From the NCBI GenBank assembly GCA_000697475.1, contig JNEU01001151.1, forward strand, positions 62,001 to 126,000: a DNA stretch of 64,000 nucleotides, in the 5' to 3' direction. Numbering within the stretch: position 1 is the first letter of the stretch; every line of letters starts with the position of its first letter. Below, piece by piece: positions 28,586 through 41,683 of the stretch. The notes under the pieces were generated by a model. It ran no database searches and was not told where the DNA came from. It worked only from the letters and a program-made list of their open reading frames with translations. A program made the translations under genes and the position numbers. The DNA is from Lichtheimia corymbifera B2541 (taxonomy: Eukaryota; Mucoromycota; Mucoromycetes; Mucorales; Lichtheimiaceae).

Positions 28586-30687
28586 TCACGTTGCTTTGCT
28601 AATGACAGTGGTACATAATCGGGATACATTGGATGACCATTGGTCCATAGCTTCGTATCGCATGGCATCAGTTGATCTATGATGGAAAAGATGATTCATG
28701 TTAGAAGGGAGGGAAAAAGATGAGTGTAGCTCTATTACCTTTGTTCAAGTTCAAGTCGCTGATTGACCTGATCGATCTGACCGGATATCTTTTTGTCCAG
28801 AATGAGACCAACAGCTAACTCTTCCACTTCTTCAACGGTAATGTTAAGACGCTAAAACAAAAGAATCGCATATAAGACACTTTGTTGTGTTGCCTTCATC
28901 TGCTTTTACCTTTGCAATAAATGATAGTTCGACACGTGTGTACGGCTTGATGAGCTTTACGAGGACCAAAGTTCGAATGTTCCTGAGCACATCATCGATA
29001 TAGTCCCGGATAAACGAATCACCCATGATGCTTTGGCGGTTGACTAAAAGGATCAACCAAATCAATCAACTGCAATGCCACCACCATTCACAGCCAAACA
29101 TTACCTTTGAGGATACGTTCGAATTCGCCAATGTCCTTACGTTGGTAAGCGCTCACAAGATTGGTCATGGCAACAATTTCCCGATCATTCTTGTATCTAT
29201 ATCATTCATTGAGTATACATGAAATGAAAGTGACAGGATCTGCAGATTTCGCTTACGGCTTTGTCTCCTGCGAGTCGAATGGATTGATTTGGGAATCCGT
29301 CAGCATGTTGGCAAGGACGAGATACCTATGCTGGATCATTCAGTCATTCATGTATGCATGCATATCAAGGGCAAACTTACTTCAACACCTGAATACGCTG
29401 AGGACTGCCAGCTTCATCGTAGTTTTTGAATGATTCGAAAAAGTCGGTCTGGGCGTTCTCCCATTCCTCTGTAAAATAAAGATGAATTAATATCCCATAA
29501 CATCCTCTAAAGCAATAAACTTACTTTCCCGCATATGCATCTTTCCACCACACTCACGGATGACGCCCATAATACGAGGATGGGGTATGGCAGATTTGAC
29601 ACCCATGCATTGATGATAGAGTTCCTAATGTAACGTATTTAAGTACGATGAATATTGACATGCTCCTTGTTCCTTACCTTGAGCTTTTTGTTGTTCTTGG
29701 TCTCGGTATACATTTGAATCTCCAAAGCCAACACTTCAAGAAGATGGGTGCCTTTACGCTGATGATCTGTGCCATCCTCAGTTTCACAAGCAGCGCGTAA
29801 TTCTCGTAAGATCTCAAGAGATAGATAGGTAGTCAGCATCTACTACTACTACTACTACTACTTTGATTGAAAATCACTCACCTTGGTCAATCTTCCGTAC
29901 TCCTTTCGATCCAACCACAACTTGGCAAGTTTCAGGTTTGTCTTGACCCATAAACGCTATCATATCCCTTTGTTAACATACCGCTCGAATCGTATGTATG
30001 GGTAATTTACCTCGTTCTTCATTTCGGATAATGCTTCAAGTGATACTTGATAGAACTGCTCCACAAATGCCATGTCATCTGCCGTTGAGACATAATCGAG
30101 GATGTTGTTGATACTCTTCTCGCTGTAGTTTCGAGTCACAGCTGATTTGGTGTATGTCAAGAGTTGCTTGTAATAGCGTAGGGTCTGATACAAGATTCAT
30201 TTATCAGTGAAAGCCGCTTCGTTTTACCATTTGATCATTCACTTACATCTTGGTGTTTATGCAAATGGAAGGATATCTTGGCCATCTGTTTTAATGATTT
30301 GAATCCCCTAATCATAGAACGCTTTAGTATACCATGTCGCATCCATATCCCAATATGCAACTTGCCAGTCGCCCTTTTCCTCCTCGGCATCCACCACGCC
30401 CTGGAACTCTGTAATAGCACCCTCGGGATCATCCTCCTTTCGAGCTATATCAAATATAGTATTAGTTCAGCGTCTGTCTATAGTTTGAGTCCACTCATTG
30501 GATACCTTTGGCGTTGTAATATCTGTTTTCGAGATCGGCATCGGGTTCTTCGTCATCGTCGTCTTCGTACTCAAAGTCATATTCCTGGATAATGACGCGT
30601 CAGCATTAAGAATTGGGATAAGGTGTGATGCCCTTTGTGACATGCCTGGTCGTCGTCTTCGAGCATAAAATCGTCGTCGTCGCTCAT
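28586..30687 (-). CDS. CSN2: COP9 signalosome subunit 2
   Basis: About eleven exons on the minus strand from ATG 30687. The acidic start [14 protein letters not shown] is typical of CSN2. Strong family blocks follow: [38 protein letters not shown], and [17 protein letters not shown]. Next come [38 protein letters not shown], and the PCI-domain end [14 protein letters not shown]. The last exon ends [20 protein letters not shown]. The subunit scaffolds the COP9 signalosome, which removes NEDD8 from cullins, and contacts the cullin-RING ligase. It is missing from some yeasts but retained here. Its 3' end nearly abuts VTA1. Confidence 0.9.
29839..29863. repeat. CTA trinucleotide microsatellite
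   Basis: Eight tandem CTA units sit at an intron edge within CSN2, next to the splice acceptor side of the adjacent exon. It is simple sequence and a likely length-polymorphic site. Confidence 0.8.
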
Positions 30688-31311
30688 GTTGAATAAGTGT
30701 GGAATGGGAAGTAAAAGGAAGAGCGAGCTGAATGAATGAAGGCGCATGATTTGGGATTCGTGACTCTTATCAGCTACGCAACTGGTCCAACCACGCCCTC
30801 CCCCCGAACACATGCACATACACACAGACACATCCAGCAGTGATTTGACGTTTTGCTATGTTCTCTACCTTATCACGTTTTGTATTCATTTCATATAGAT
30901 TGATCAGGATATGCATGATGGTATTTGGTTACTATAATAACAGCTCATGATGCATTGTAAAGGAGGGTGAAGGGGGGACGGGTTTCTTTGATGACGCTAT
31001 AATAGCAATACTGTAGGATAGATATTGTCTATGTCTGTTTACAATGAAAGGATCATTCCATGTTTGATGGATGGAGAGGGTGGGTAAGAAGAGCGGATGG
31101 GTTGTTGCTGATGTTGAAATTCTTGTTCTTATTGCTTACATCTCTCTCTCACACATTTCTGCAACACTTGCGTTGAAAAAGAACCGCATTGTTTCTCGCA
31201 CAAACCAGTTTCCCGTTTATATTTTCTTCGGTAAAAGTGCTCTTTCTCTTATACACAAAATACCCCATTCCTTCTTACTCGAGTCCCATTCCGCAGCATA
31301 TAGAACTCCTG
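30688..31311. other. Divergent promoter region CSN2/KOG1
   Basis: A 620 bp spacer between divergent genes. It is CT-rich just upstream of the KOG1 start (31140-31300). No TATA box stands out and no other feature was recognised. Confidence 0.5.
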
Positions 31312-34300
31312 ATGCCAACTGCCACCACGCACGTTAGTGCTTCAGACCCTAATAATGAAGACGCGAGGAGTACAAGCAGCACCTTGGTCAATGGCGAACA
31401 CAGTGCACGTAACGACAATGACGACGTACGATCCACCACTGAGCAACAACAACGACACACACCAACCACAGGCGTAGTGCGACATGGATTTGACAATGCA
31501 GCATACGAAGATGACGTTCTAAGCTTTCTACATTTCTCTGAGAGGCGTCATGAAACCAATGCCAAACATAACGTTGCTGTACGACAAGTATCGCTCGACT
31601 GGGTAACGTTTCTATATACTTTTCTTTTGAATGCTTGGCAACTGACAAGTATACCTCTCTGTTTATTATTTAGCGTTTACGTGAAAGAATTAAGACTGTA
31701 TCAGGTAAGCTAAAGGATAGGAATGCAAGGCATGGAGGTTAATTATGATCATTAGGTCTATTGGTCATTTGTTTGAATATCGGCACCGATCCTCCGGACA
31801 TTGTAAAGACGAATCCATGTGCGAAGCTCGAATGTTGGATCGATCCATTTTTACTTGTGCCACAAAAGTCATTGGAGGCGATTGGCAAGAATCTTCATAC
31901 ACAATACGAGAATATCAATGGGCGAACACGATTCAAGTTATCATTGGATCCATCAGTGGAAGAGACTAAGAAGCTGTGTTGCCAAATGCGGAGGACAGCC
32001 AAGGAGGAGCGGATTTTGTTTCACTACAATGGTCATGGTGTACCCAAGCCAACGGCGAGTGGAGAGATTTGGGTCTTCAATCGCAATTATACGCAGTATA
32101 TTCCAGTATCTCTCTATGATTTACAACTATGGTTGGGATCCCCTGTCATTTACGTCTGGGATTGTTCTTCAGCTGGCAATATCGTCAATGCATTTAATCG
32201 ATTTGCGGAGCAGCGGGATGTGGAGGCTGTACAAAACGCCCAACAGCACCAAACAGCATTACCTGCTTCAGCATGGCGTGATTCGATTCAACTAGCAGCT
32301 TGTGGACCGAACGAGACATTACCCATGAACCCTGATCTTCCAGCAGACGTCTTTACAGCATGCTTGACTACACCAATTGAAATGTCGTTAAGATGGGTCG
32401 TCATGCGTAATCCATTATTGGCCAAGAATATCACCATGGATATGGTATTACGGTTGCCAGGTCGTGCTGCAGAACGTCGTACACCACTGGGTGAGCTCAA
32501 TTGGATCTTTACGGCTGTGACGGATACGATTGCATGGTGCGTGTTGCAGGATCAACCCGAGTTATTCAAACGTCTCTTTCGACAAGATCTGATGGTGGCT
32601 TCCATGTTCCGTAATTTCTTGCTGGCAGAACGTATCATGCGCTCTTATCAATGCACACCCATGTCAACACCTGCATTACCGTCAACACACGATCATCCAA
32701 TGTGGCATGCATGGGATCTAGCAGTGGATATGTGCTTGTTCCAATTACCCCAATTACTGGCAGCAGAAGAAGGTGGCACCCCCTATGTATATCAACCTAG
32801 CACATTCTTTGCCGAGCAATTGACAGCATTTGAAGTATGGCTTGCCAAGGGAGCTGTCAACAATCCCAAGATACCTGAGCAGTTACCCATTGTGCTTCAG
32901 GTGTTGCTATCACAAGTACATCGACTACGAGCTTTGATCCTACTCAGTAAATTCTTGGATTTGGGTCCATGGGCTGTCAATGCAGCTCTCTCAGTGGGTA
33001 TTTTCCCTTATGTGCTCAAGCTATTGCAAAGTCCAGCTGCCGAACTCAAGCCTGTGTTGGTATTCATTTGGGCACGTATTCTTGCTGTGGATCGATCTTG
33101 CCAGAATGACTTGCTCAAGGATCATGGATTCGCCTATTTTATCAACATCCTTACGCCAAACGATGCCATGCTTAGTATCCCTCATGTTTCTGAACACCGT
33201 GCCATGAGTGCCTTTATTCTTTCCGTATTCTGCACCAACTTCCGACTCGGTCAGCAAGCATGTCTAAGAGCCAATGTGATAAGTGCATGTTTGGCACATG
33301 TCAAGGATTCGGATGCACTGTTACGACAATTTATCTGCCTGTGTCTTGCACAAGTGTGGATGAATAACAAGGAAGCTAAACAAGCTGCCATTCTTGAGAA
33401 TGCTCATGAAAAATTGTGTGCCATGCTTTCGGATAGTGCCCCTGAAGTTAGAGCAGCAGCCATGTACGCACTTGGCACTTTTCTTGGTGATTCGAACAAG
33501 TCTGAACAAGTTGTTAATATCGAGCACAATATTGCTATCTCGGCACTTACAGCAATGTCTGATGGTTCCCCTGTGGTTCGTCGAGAGTTCATCATTGCCA
33601 TCTCACACCTTGTTCACCAAGCGGGTGCAGCCAAATTCCTCGTTGCAGCTAATCAGACCATTGAAGAAGATCAGCCACAAACTCAACAGCATCATCATCA
33701 TCATCACCACACCAGATCATCGACAACCCCATCAGCAGGCAGCAACAGTGTTCGCGGGCGAACACCAGCATCATCATCGTCATCATCATCAGCTGTGAAT
33801 TCCAGTAGTGGAGGAGGTTCTGACAACCATTTCGGATCAACGAGTTATGATTCTGTATACGCCGTGCTATGGAAAGCATTATTGAACTTGTCAGTGGATC
33901 CACATCCTGAAGTAGCAAAGGCAGCAGCTACCGTTGTCGACCATATCAACTCGGTACTTTTGAGCACGCCTTCCATTAGCGAATATGCCAGTTCAGTGGT
34001 TCGAGAATCCATGTTGCAGTATTCAGCTTCGGATCATCACCAACAATCAGCCAACATTGGCCCTGGTATGATGGATCGATCGCGTTCATATCAATCTCCT
34101 CATCATGATGATCATCGTCCCATGGGTACTGCTGCTGCACAATTACGTCGTCCTACAGCGCTTACTCGTTCAGCATCCTTTGCATCTACATTACGCACTA
34201 TATACAACTTTGGCAACGCTTCACTCGGCACGACCGCTTTGCAAGAACCTACAACAACAACACCTCGATCGTCACTCGATAATAACCGCCACTCCCTCGG

Positions 34301-36089
34301 CAATTCCATTCCTAAACGCAACGCTATCACGCAACATAATACACCTGTCGGCTCACCTCGTAACTCATTGAGCCCAGAGCAAAGCAACAACAATGCCAAC
34401 AATACAACTCAAGGTTCACTGCCTTTGGTTTCCGAGTTTTATAACTGGAGTTGTGAATACTTTACTGGACCACAGATGAGAGTAAGTGCACAAGATTATG
34501 GATGGGAAAATATAAAGGTATGGATCAACTTATGATCTTTGGTAGGCAACGGAATCAGAAGAACCTGGCAGTGTGGTCTATACACAAAGGAAATGGCGTC
34601 GTAGCAGGAACGAAAAGATTATCTTTGAGTCTCAAGCAACCAAAACAAGAGCAGGTAAACCGAAAAATGGAAGCATGGTATAGAGGAGAAGATCATTAAT
34701 GGAATGACTCTATATAGCCGATACAAGATGGGATGATCAGTTGGCCTCTCTCCACAATGAAACCGAAGCAACACACCTCCTATTCCATCAATTTGAACCA
34801 CATCTCGTCGCTGCGGACGCATACAATTATTTAGTGTAATTTATCCAGAACCGGGAAAGACCAAGTGGGAGGCAATGTGATCTCTAATCCATGTTTCATT
34901 TCTTAGTGTTTGGGATTGGAAGACTTCCACACCGCTGAGTGTTATTGATAATCGGAATCCATCGCATAGTCGGATCACGGATATGAAGTTTATCAACGAA
35001 GATGATGTAGCTATTCTGTTGACTGCATCAGGTAAGCAAAATGAGTTGGAAAGAAAAAGAAATCATCATCTCATCATCCCTTTCTCTATAGATGATGGTG
35101 CTGTACGGTTATGGAAGAATTATGATGGTTCGGAGCAAGAGGAAGCACAATTAGTGAGTGCCTGGCGTGCGCTCAAGGATATGGAAAAGAGCAGTATGCA
35201 ACAAAGCGGCCTTGTGTGTGATTGGCATCAAGAACGTGGCACATTGTTTACTGGTGGCGATGCACGCTTGATAAAAGTATGGGATGTCCATCAAGAAATG
35301 CCTATCATGGTAAGTCTATCTTTTTCCTTTCTTGATCCCTCTCTTTACTAAAGTGGTGTATCTCATAGGATATTGCTACCCAATCGACTGCATGTGTCAC
35401 CAGCATTACGAGCGATCAAATCAGTGGTAACATTTTGGTTGCAGGCTTTGGCGATGGCATGGTGGGCGTCTATGATCGTCGATTAAGAACATCGTCAGCG
35501 TAAGTTACTATTACGCAAGAGACGTGATGATGAGAAACTGATAATCTTTATTGTTTTAGTATGGTGCAACGATGGGAGGAGCACAAGGCTTGGGTGACCA
35601 GCGTGCATCTGCAACGGGATGGTACCAGAGAACTGGTATCAGGAGGTTTTGCTGGTGACATTAAGGTCTGGGATATTCGTGAACCATCTTCATTACGTAC
35701 GATCGAGGCACATCGGCACGCTGATATGACCGCGTTGGCTGTTCATGATCATAGCCCTGTGATTGCAAGGTAATGTTGTGGGTATATCAGTTTGAGATTT
35801 ATGTATATTGATGAGTGGTGTCAATAGTGCTGGTGATGATCATGTCATCAAAGTATGGAACGTGAATGGTAACCCCTTATCTACAATTCGCCCATCCTCT
35901 GGATTCCTTGGTCAAAGAAACGCCTTTACTCGCTCGCTCGCATTCCACCCACATCTCATGGTTATGGCGGCTAGTGGCGATAATGGATCTATCACGGTAA
36001 GCGTTGATTGATATGCGAGAGATTTATTATGCTAACGGGTACCATTCTAGCTTTATCATGCCCACAACACTTTGACGCATCTCTCATAA
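31312..36089 (+). CDS. KOG1: TORC1 subunit Kog1/Raptor (Mip1)
   Basis: Eleven exons give 1,388 residues: 31312-31602, 31674-31704, 31756-34481, 34546-34654, 34718-34835, 34907-35031, 35092-35309, 35369-35499, 35560-35769, 35828-35996 and 36051-36089. After an unstructured N-terminus comes the Raptor N-terminal caspase-like domain, with LNIGTDPPDIVKTNPCAKLE, ILFHYNGHGVPKPT, GEIWVFNRNYTQYIPV and VIYVWDCSSAGNIV. Armadillo/HEAT helices follow, interrupted by a His/Ser-rich insert. A C-terminal WD40 propeller is split among small exons (VWDWK, VRLWKNY, IKVWD, IKVWNVN). Raptor recruits substrates to TOR kinase on vacuolar or lysosomal membranes and so controls growth in response to nutrients. Exon phases all close. 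Confidence 0.95.
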
Positions 36090-36758
36090 TTCCATCTATA
36101 CTATTACTGATACAAAGCAGCTCCCAACTATCACACACGCTCACACACGTATCCCTATATACTACATCCATGTTTAAACTATTGTATACCAACCATTGAT
36201 TGCTTTCTACATGAATTTGTATTTTTTTTCCATGGACCCATGACCGTGGTAAAATCTGCTGTCAAATTGCGCCATTTAAAGCGCTGTTAGGTGGGCGGGT
36301 TGGATGTCTATTGGCTCGTGCATATGAAGAATATTTTATCCAGTGAGAGCGGGGGAATGGCCGCGATGGGTCGGGAGTAGAGGAAATGATATCAAGATAG
36401 GAAAGGTTGAACGTACACGTGGCCATCCGACCAGGCACACTGATAGCATCAAATGGAAAGAAGAATAATAGGGTATCCTTAATGAATGTTTACTATTATC
36501 AGATGCTGCATTGATACCCTAATTGTGTTGAGTTGCTTTGATATAAACATAAAGATCTTCATGCTTGATGATCTGATAATCATCGCGTTGAAACGTGCGA
36601 GGATTGAGTACAGTGATGATGAAAGCATCGATATGCGGGGATACATCGGGTATAAAAGCCGTTAGACAAACGATGTTGCATTTTTGGGTAAGGGACCGAG
36701 CAAAACAAATTTCATTTACAAAACATCGGCATCCATCCTCACAATCAAGACAAAGATA
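36090..36758. other. Intergenic, promoter of the isomerase gene
   Basis: A 670 bp spacer between genes on the same strand. The first part is likely KOG1 3' untranslated sequence. The later part holds a TATA box listed separately. No gene was recognised. Confidence 0.5.
36651..36657 (+). promoter_or_regulatory. TATA box of the SIS-CBS isomerase gene
   Basis: The string TATAAAAG lies about 108 bp before the ATG at 36759 and 410 bp before the ATG at 37062. This spacing favours the upstream exon as the first coding exon. Confidence 0.5.
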
Positions 36759-38285
36759 ATGCCCATGGTGAGTAAAAAGGGTTCAAAGGAAAGAGAGAGA
36801 GGATAAGAGAAGAAACAAAGGGTTGGGATATAATTAAGCTATGGGGAGGACGAGGACCCTGTACTATGCTTTGCAGTTACTAGCTTACTCACCCGCTATT
36901 ATTAACATCCATCACCGTTGTTATCTATTTTGCTTGGTTTCATTCATAATTCTGGCCCCTCCTTCTCTTCTCTCCCTCTCTCTTCTTTATTATTTCTACC
37001 ATCCTTGTCGATCTTTTTTTCCCTTTTTTCTTTTGACTGTTCACCACACCACTCAAAGTCGATGCTGCTTACAAACGACGTTATCTTGGATTCAGCAAAT
37101 GTGCTATTGGACGAAGCCAGAGCTATCAATGACTGCGCCCAACGATTATTCAGCCATGAAGCATCCCGTGAAGGCTATCGAACCGCGATCGATCTCTTTT
37201 TGACAAGTCTTGAACAAGGTGGCAAGATTGTAGTAACAGGTGTGGGCAAATCGGGCAAGATTGGTGAAAAGATCGTGGCGACCATGCTGTCACTTGGCAC
37301 CCATGCCATGTTTCTGCATCCAGTTGAAGCATTGCATGGCGATCTCGGTGCAGTTCATACCAAGGATATTGTACTTGCACTTTCATACTCGGGGAATACT
37401 GAAGAACTCATGCGTATCGTCCCAAGTCTCGAACACCGGGGTGTCCCAATAGTCGGTTTGGGTGGTAATCCTCATTCACAGCTTGCAAAATGCTCTGCTG
37501 CTTGGATCGATGCTCATGTCAGCAGTGAAGTGTCCGAGATCCCTGCACCAACCAGCTCCACAACACTCGCACTTGCACTAGGAGATGCCATTGCTATCAC
37601 ATTAGCACGACAAAAAAAGTTCACGACACATGGATTTGCATTGAATCATCCAGGTGGTTCCCTAGGAAGGAGGCTATTGCTCAAGGTCCAGGATGCTATG
37701 GTTGCTACCACTCAAGTTGCTACTGTATTACCCACTGCATCACTTGATGTCATTATTATGGAGATGACCAAGCATCCAAAAAGTGGGGGTGTCGTTGTCG
37801 TAGAACCATTACAGCAAAATCACACACGTCGAGATCCATCGGGTATGATTTCACCTCCATCAAGTGTTGCATCAGAGGATGGTGACGCATCAGCTATGTC
37901 TTCAACGGCTACCAATACTGAAGAAGAATCAGCATCGGCAGACGTCAGAACGACATCATTGAATAAGGCGGATGAGCAACAACATCAGCAGGATGACAAG
38001 GAACCTGCCATGAAAGTGATTGGTGTCATTACGCATAGCAATGTTCATCAAGTTCTCAAGACGGGTGCACGCGAAACCATCTTTGACATCAAAGCACGCG
38101 ACATTATGACCCTAGATCCAGTCGTATGTGCCACCAACGATTTGGCTGTTGAAGCTCTCAAGCGCATGACAACCCATAGCACGACCGGCAAAGATTTACC
38201 CATGCTCCCGGTCATAGATACCACTGATAAGCGAACTCCTTGGCGGGGCGTTGTCACTCTCAAGGATTTACAGGAGTTGTTTTAA
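36759..38285 (+). CDS. KpsF/GutQ-type sugar-phosphate isomerase (SIS plus CBS domains)
   Basis: The main exon encodes about 407 residues from ATG 37062. A nine-base first exon (36759-36767, MPM) can splice across 36768-37058 in frame to SMLLTNDV. The strong donor GTGAGT, the long pyrimidine tract before 37058 and the upstream TATA box support this. The N-terminal SIS domain has GVGKSGKIGEKIVATMLSLG, HPVEALHGDLGAV, ALSYSGNTEELMRI and NHPGGSLGRRLL. These match bacterial arabinose-5-phosphate isomerases, which interconvert ribulose 5-phosphate and arabinose 5-phosphate. A CBS pair follows but is interrupted by a disordered Ser/Glu/Gln-rich insert of about 70 residues. Fungi do not make KDO by the bacterial route, so the physiological substrate is open. 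Confidence 0.85.
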
Positions 38286-39006
38286 AACACCAACACGTAC
38301 ACTCTCTCTCTCCTTTTTCCCACATACCACTTATACACATACACGCACGCTGTATTCTCCCTGACTCGTTTGTCCTTTATCTGATCCAATGTTCCCTTTT
38401 TCCCCCATCCGCATTAGTCATTTGTTACTTTGGTGATATCATCCCCCAACTCTCTTCGTTGCATTATCTTTATATAATATTACATCCGTTGTTTTTAATT
38501 CTTTCTGTACAAATTTACGGTCGAAATTGAGTCTTGTCTGCATATAAATAGGTAGGGGGTATCGACTGTGCGAGTCGCTTCACCCGCATGCTTGTAAATT
38601 CATGCATGATCCCAATCCCCTTTTTTGGCAAAGACACGTGGACCATTGTTTGCCACAATGTTGACAGCTTCTAAGGTGAATAGCATGTCCTTTTGTCATT
38701 GCGTCATCCAACACTTACGAACAAGGATCATATGTATTTAACGATGCACGTTACTATATACACGCAAATGTTAATGTCATCTAGCTTGTAAAAGGCTTGA
38801 TTGTAATATGAAGCAAGCAAAGTACAACATTCAAATGGGTTGCTGCTGAAGCACAGTGTGAGATCCTTTTCGCTCAAGAAATCTTTGTTGTAGCAATGTC
38901 GTATAATAAGGAAACAATTTCAAATGAAATCAAAGCTAAGCTAGTAATAATTGTGAGATGCTGCTACATAGCTTGGTCTTCCCATCATTTAGGAGTGATT
39001 CGTTCG
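38286..39006. other. Intergenic
   Basis: The first 200 bp are CT-rich and look like the isomerase 3' untranslated region. The rest is AT-rich with no gene or RNA recognised. Confidence 0.5.
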
Positions 39007-39303
39007 TCATTTTACAATGGATGCTTCGAGAGTAAAGATCGAGGTTCCCACCTGGTCCTCAAAGTCAACTTCAAATAGAGTAGTTTTTTGTTGGTTGCGT
39101 TTTTTTGAAGGCGGTAGGTAACTACATGTTGCGTTTTGATCGCCATTTCCCATGGTCACTTTGACTTTGCGGCAACACCTTTTTATGTCCACCTCGAGAC
39201 CGATGTCCTTTGCAATGTCGATGATTGCTGGTATCAACTTGATGATAGCTAATACACCATCTTCCTGTGGGTCGTCGTCAGATTGCTGCTTTGAAGGAGG
39301 CAT
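39007..39303 (-). CDS. Small hypothetical protein
   Basis: A single 98-codon open frame, MPPSKQQSDDDPQEDG at its start. A hydrophobic helix (AIIKLIPAIIDIAKDIGLEV) is followed by a basic, cysteine-containing patch and a mixed C-terminal half. I do not recognise it. The open frame and reasonable composition support a gene, but the short length and lack of introns leave chance possible. It lies upstream of, and on the same strand as, nothing obviously related. Confidence 0.35.
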   Translation of the reverse strand: MPPSKQQSDDDPQEDGVLAIIKLIPAIIDIAKDIGLEVDIKRCCRKVKVTMGNGDQNATCSYLPPSKKRNQQKTTLFEVDFEDQVGTSIFTLEASIVK

Positions 39304-39604
39304 CGTGTTACTGCAAGCAACAGTGTAAAGGAAGAGAAGGAAATCATCATTTTTCTGATCAGGGAATAAAGGTATGTATCATCAAATGTCATCATCATGA
39401 CGCCATCACCAAGGACAATTGATCACGGCAGCTCTATAAACAGTAGCCCTCAAAGTGCGTACACGACAATATAGCACAAGTAGCATAGATGCTGTGCATG
39501 AATAAAGATATTCGCTGTGTATTATTACATTGGGTTTTGGAAAGAGAATAAAAGGGCGGGGGAATCGATGTAGGTCATTTCTGTACAATTAATCTATACA
39601 AGTA
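39304..39604. other. Short intergenic spacer
   Basis: The 300 bp between the small hypothetical frame and the hydrolase stop codon hold nothing recognisable. Confidence 0.5.
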
Positions 39605-41683
39605 TTATTGTTGCACCTTTTGCACAAAGAGCTCGCTAACAAGTGCAGTCTTTCGTCTGCTCAAAAGATCCTTTTCGCTTGTCACAATATGATCAAGATG
39701 TGATGTCGCAGCAACCACTGCCTTGGCAATACCAGGTTGTTGCTGATCCAATGATCTAGGATATCCATTAATATTGGGCACTGCCAGCCATTGATGCTGC
39801 TGCTGTTGTTCATGGACTGGTGAACCAGAGCGTGCTGAATCGGTATCAGAGAAGTTGTCAGCAGAGGATCGACCTTCTGCAATCTCCAGAACCCAATCAC
39901 CAATCGTTTGTGTAGCATGTTTTGCCTCTGGCAAAAATGCCATCATCTGCAAGAATGCATGGCTCATTCCTTCAAGGAACTTGACTTTCACGGTATGGTC
40001 TCCAAGGACTGGGTCATCATCATCACGTTGCTCCTCACGACGTCGCTGTTGTTTAGCTTGACGAATACGTCCACCAAAGATCACTGTGTCATCAACAAAT
40101 GGATCCTTTTCACCACACATCATGTATGTTTTTGGGAACTCGGCGAGTAGTTCAAAGGGTGCGACCACAGGAGAAAGGAGGTAATCGGATTCAAAATCAG
40201 GATGCGCATGAGGACCCAAGTACACTGTATAAACATGTATCAGTTGGTGTTTGCTTTACCTAGAGTAACCCTGGATACTTACAAATAGCCATTGCACGCA
40301 TCTATGGGAAGCAGCAGCGATGATATTAGATGATGAATGAAAGAATCTATTAATTGCTTTACCATCTCTGCCGTAAGAATACGGTCATTGAAGAAGCTCA
40401 TACGACTTGTCATTGCCAAACGTGACGATTCCCAATCGGTCTTGACTTCACTGAGCTCTTGTATACGATCACGAACATACTTCTTTTCTGAGGCATTCTC
40501 TTTGCTGGCATTGGCACCATCGACAGGGGTCATACCAAGTGCACGTTTCCACGCTGACGGCTTCTTATCGACATCGGGCACGACACTGAGTGGGCTAGCA
40601 TGACTTAAATGATCCTTCGATTCAAGGAGGCTCATAAGCGATTTAGATCGAATCATTTTGGTGGTAGATTCTGATCGAATGAGTGACAGCTGACCGGTAG
40701 TCATCCAACATGTCATTTCGAAATCGAGTGCGGGATATATAAGAACCAAGCCTTCTGGCATATGTAGCAGCTTGCTAGTGATATCTTCATCATCTTCAGC
40801 TTCCTCTTTGAGCAGCTTGTTATGGTCAAGCAATTTTAAGGTTACTGCAGCTGCTAGGTTACCACCCCTAACAAAGAACACAATGAGACCAATGCATTGA
40901 TTGTATACGTACAACACAATGACTTACGCAGAGTCACCCACAAGAACAACCTTAATATCCTTGTCACCTGAAAGCCCAAGGAAGCGACCACGCTGTTGTA
41001 TCAACGAGACGTAAAAATCAAAGCATTCATGGACCGCCCATGGATAAGGGTACTCGGGTGCCTTTTTGTAGTTCACGCTAACCACTGGTAAGCCTGTTTG
41101 TTTGGCCCATGCATATAATGCGTCTTCATGACAGGGAGGTGGCATTGATACAAATCCTCCACCTGGATATTGCAATAGTACAGTTGTTTGTTGTGCAAGC
41201 GATTCGGGTGAACCGGAATAAAAGAAATGAAACTCGGTGGGTGGCAAATAAGGCGATGGGCGGTCTACATGCATCACCTTGTGCATTGTAATCTTAGGGC
41301 GTAACAACTTGGATGACCACGCAAGGATCGGATTGTTGGCTGCTTTTTCCCATGAAAGCCGGATCTGATCGATAGACATGGTTGCTCTTACACGTCGTAC
41401 ACGTTCCTCGGCAGCATCAGCAAAAACGAGATAATACAAGGTAAAGAGAATCGAACATGTATGACGCAGCCAAGCTGGTCTCAGTGGCATGGCTGTAAAA
41501 AAGCCGGCGTCCAAAGCTGTCAAAATCCAGGTTGCTCGGTAAAAATTTCGTTTGTACTACAATCCCTCATCACATTAGCGTTATATTCATTCATAAACCA
41601 AGAATTAGGTGCATATTTACCAATCGTGCCTGTGGTTCAGGAGCTGAGGGGAAGAAGTGGCAAAAAAGAATTAGCACTTGCAT
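39605..41683 (-). CDS. Alpha/beta hydrolase, hormone-sensitive-lipase-like family
   Basis: Five exons (41621-41683, 40928-41556, 40363-40867, 40283-40301, 39605-40224) close in frame to about 611 residues. An N-terminal hydrophobic segment around LDAGFFTAMPLRPAWLRHTCSILFTLYYLVFADAAEE may anchor the protein to membranes. The oxyanion region reads QYPGGGFVS where HGGG is usual. The nucleophile motif GDSAGGN is split by an intron, with Asp in GEKDPFVDD and His in GMSHAF completing a plausible triad. A disordered, charged insert of about 100 residues lies between nucleophile and acid. Such enzymes hydrolyse acyl esters; the substrate is unknown. A 19-nt micro-exon encodes MRAMAI. The first exon is my best guess because an out-of-frame ATG lies upstream. 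Confidence 0.8.

Noticed and set aside
36918..37061. A 48-residue hydrophobic N-terminal extension of the isomerase
   Set aside because: The sequence is a pyrimidine tract typical of an intron before its acceptor; the homologous domain starts after 37062.
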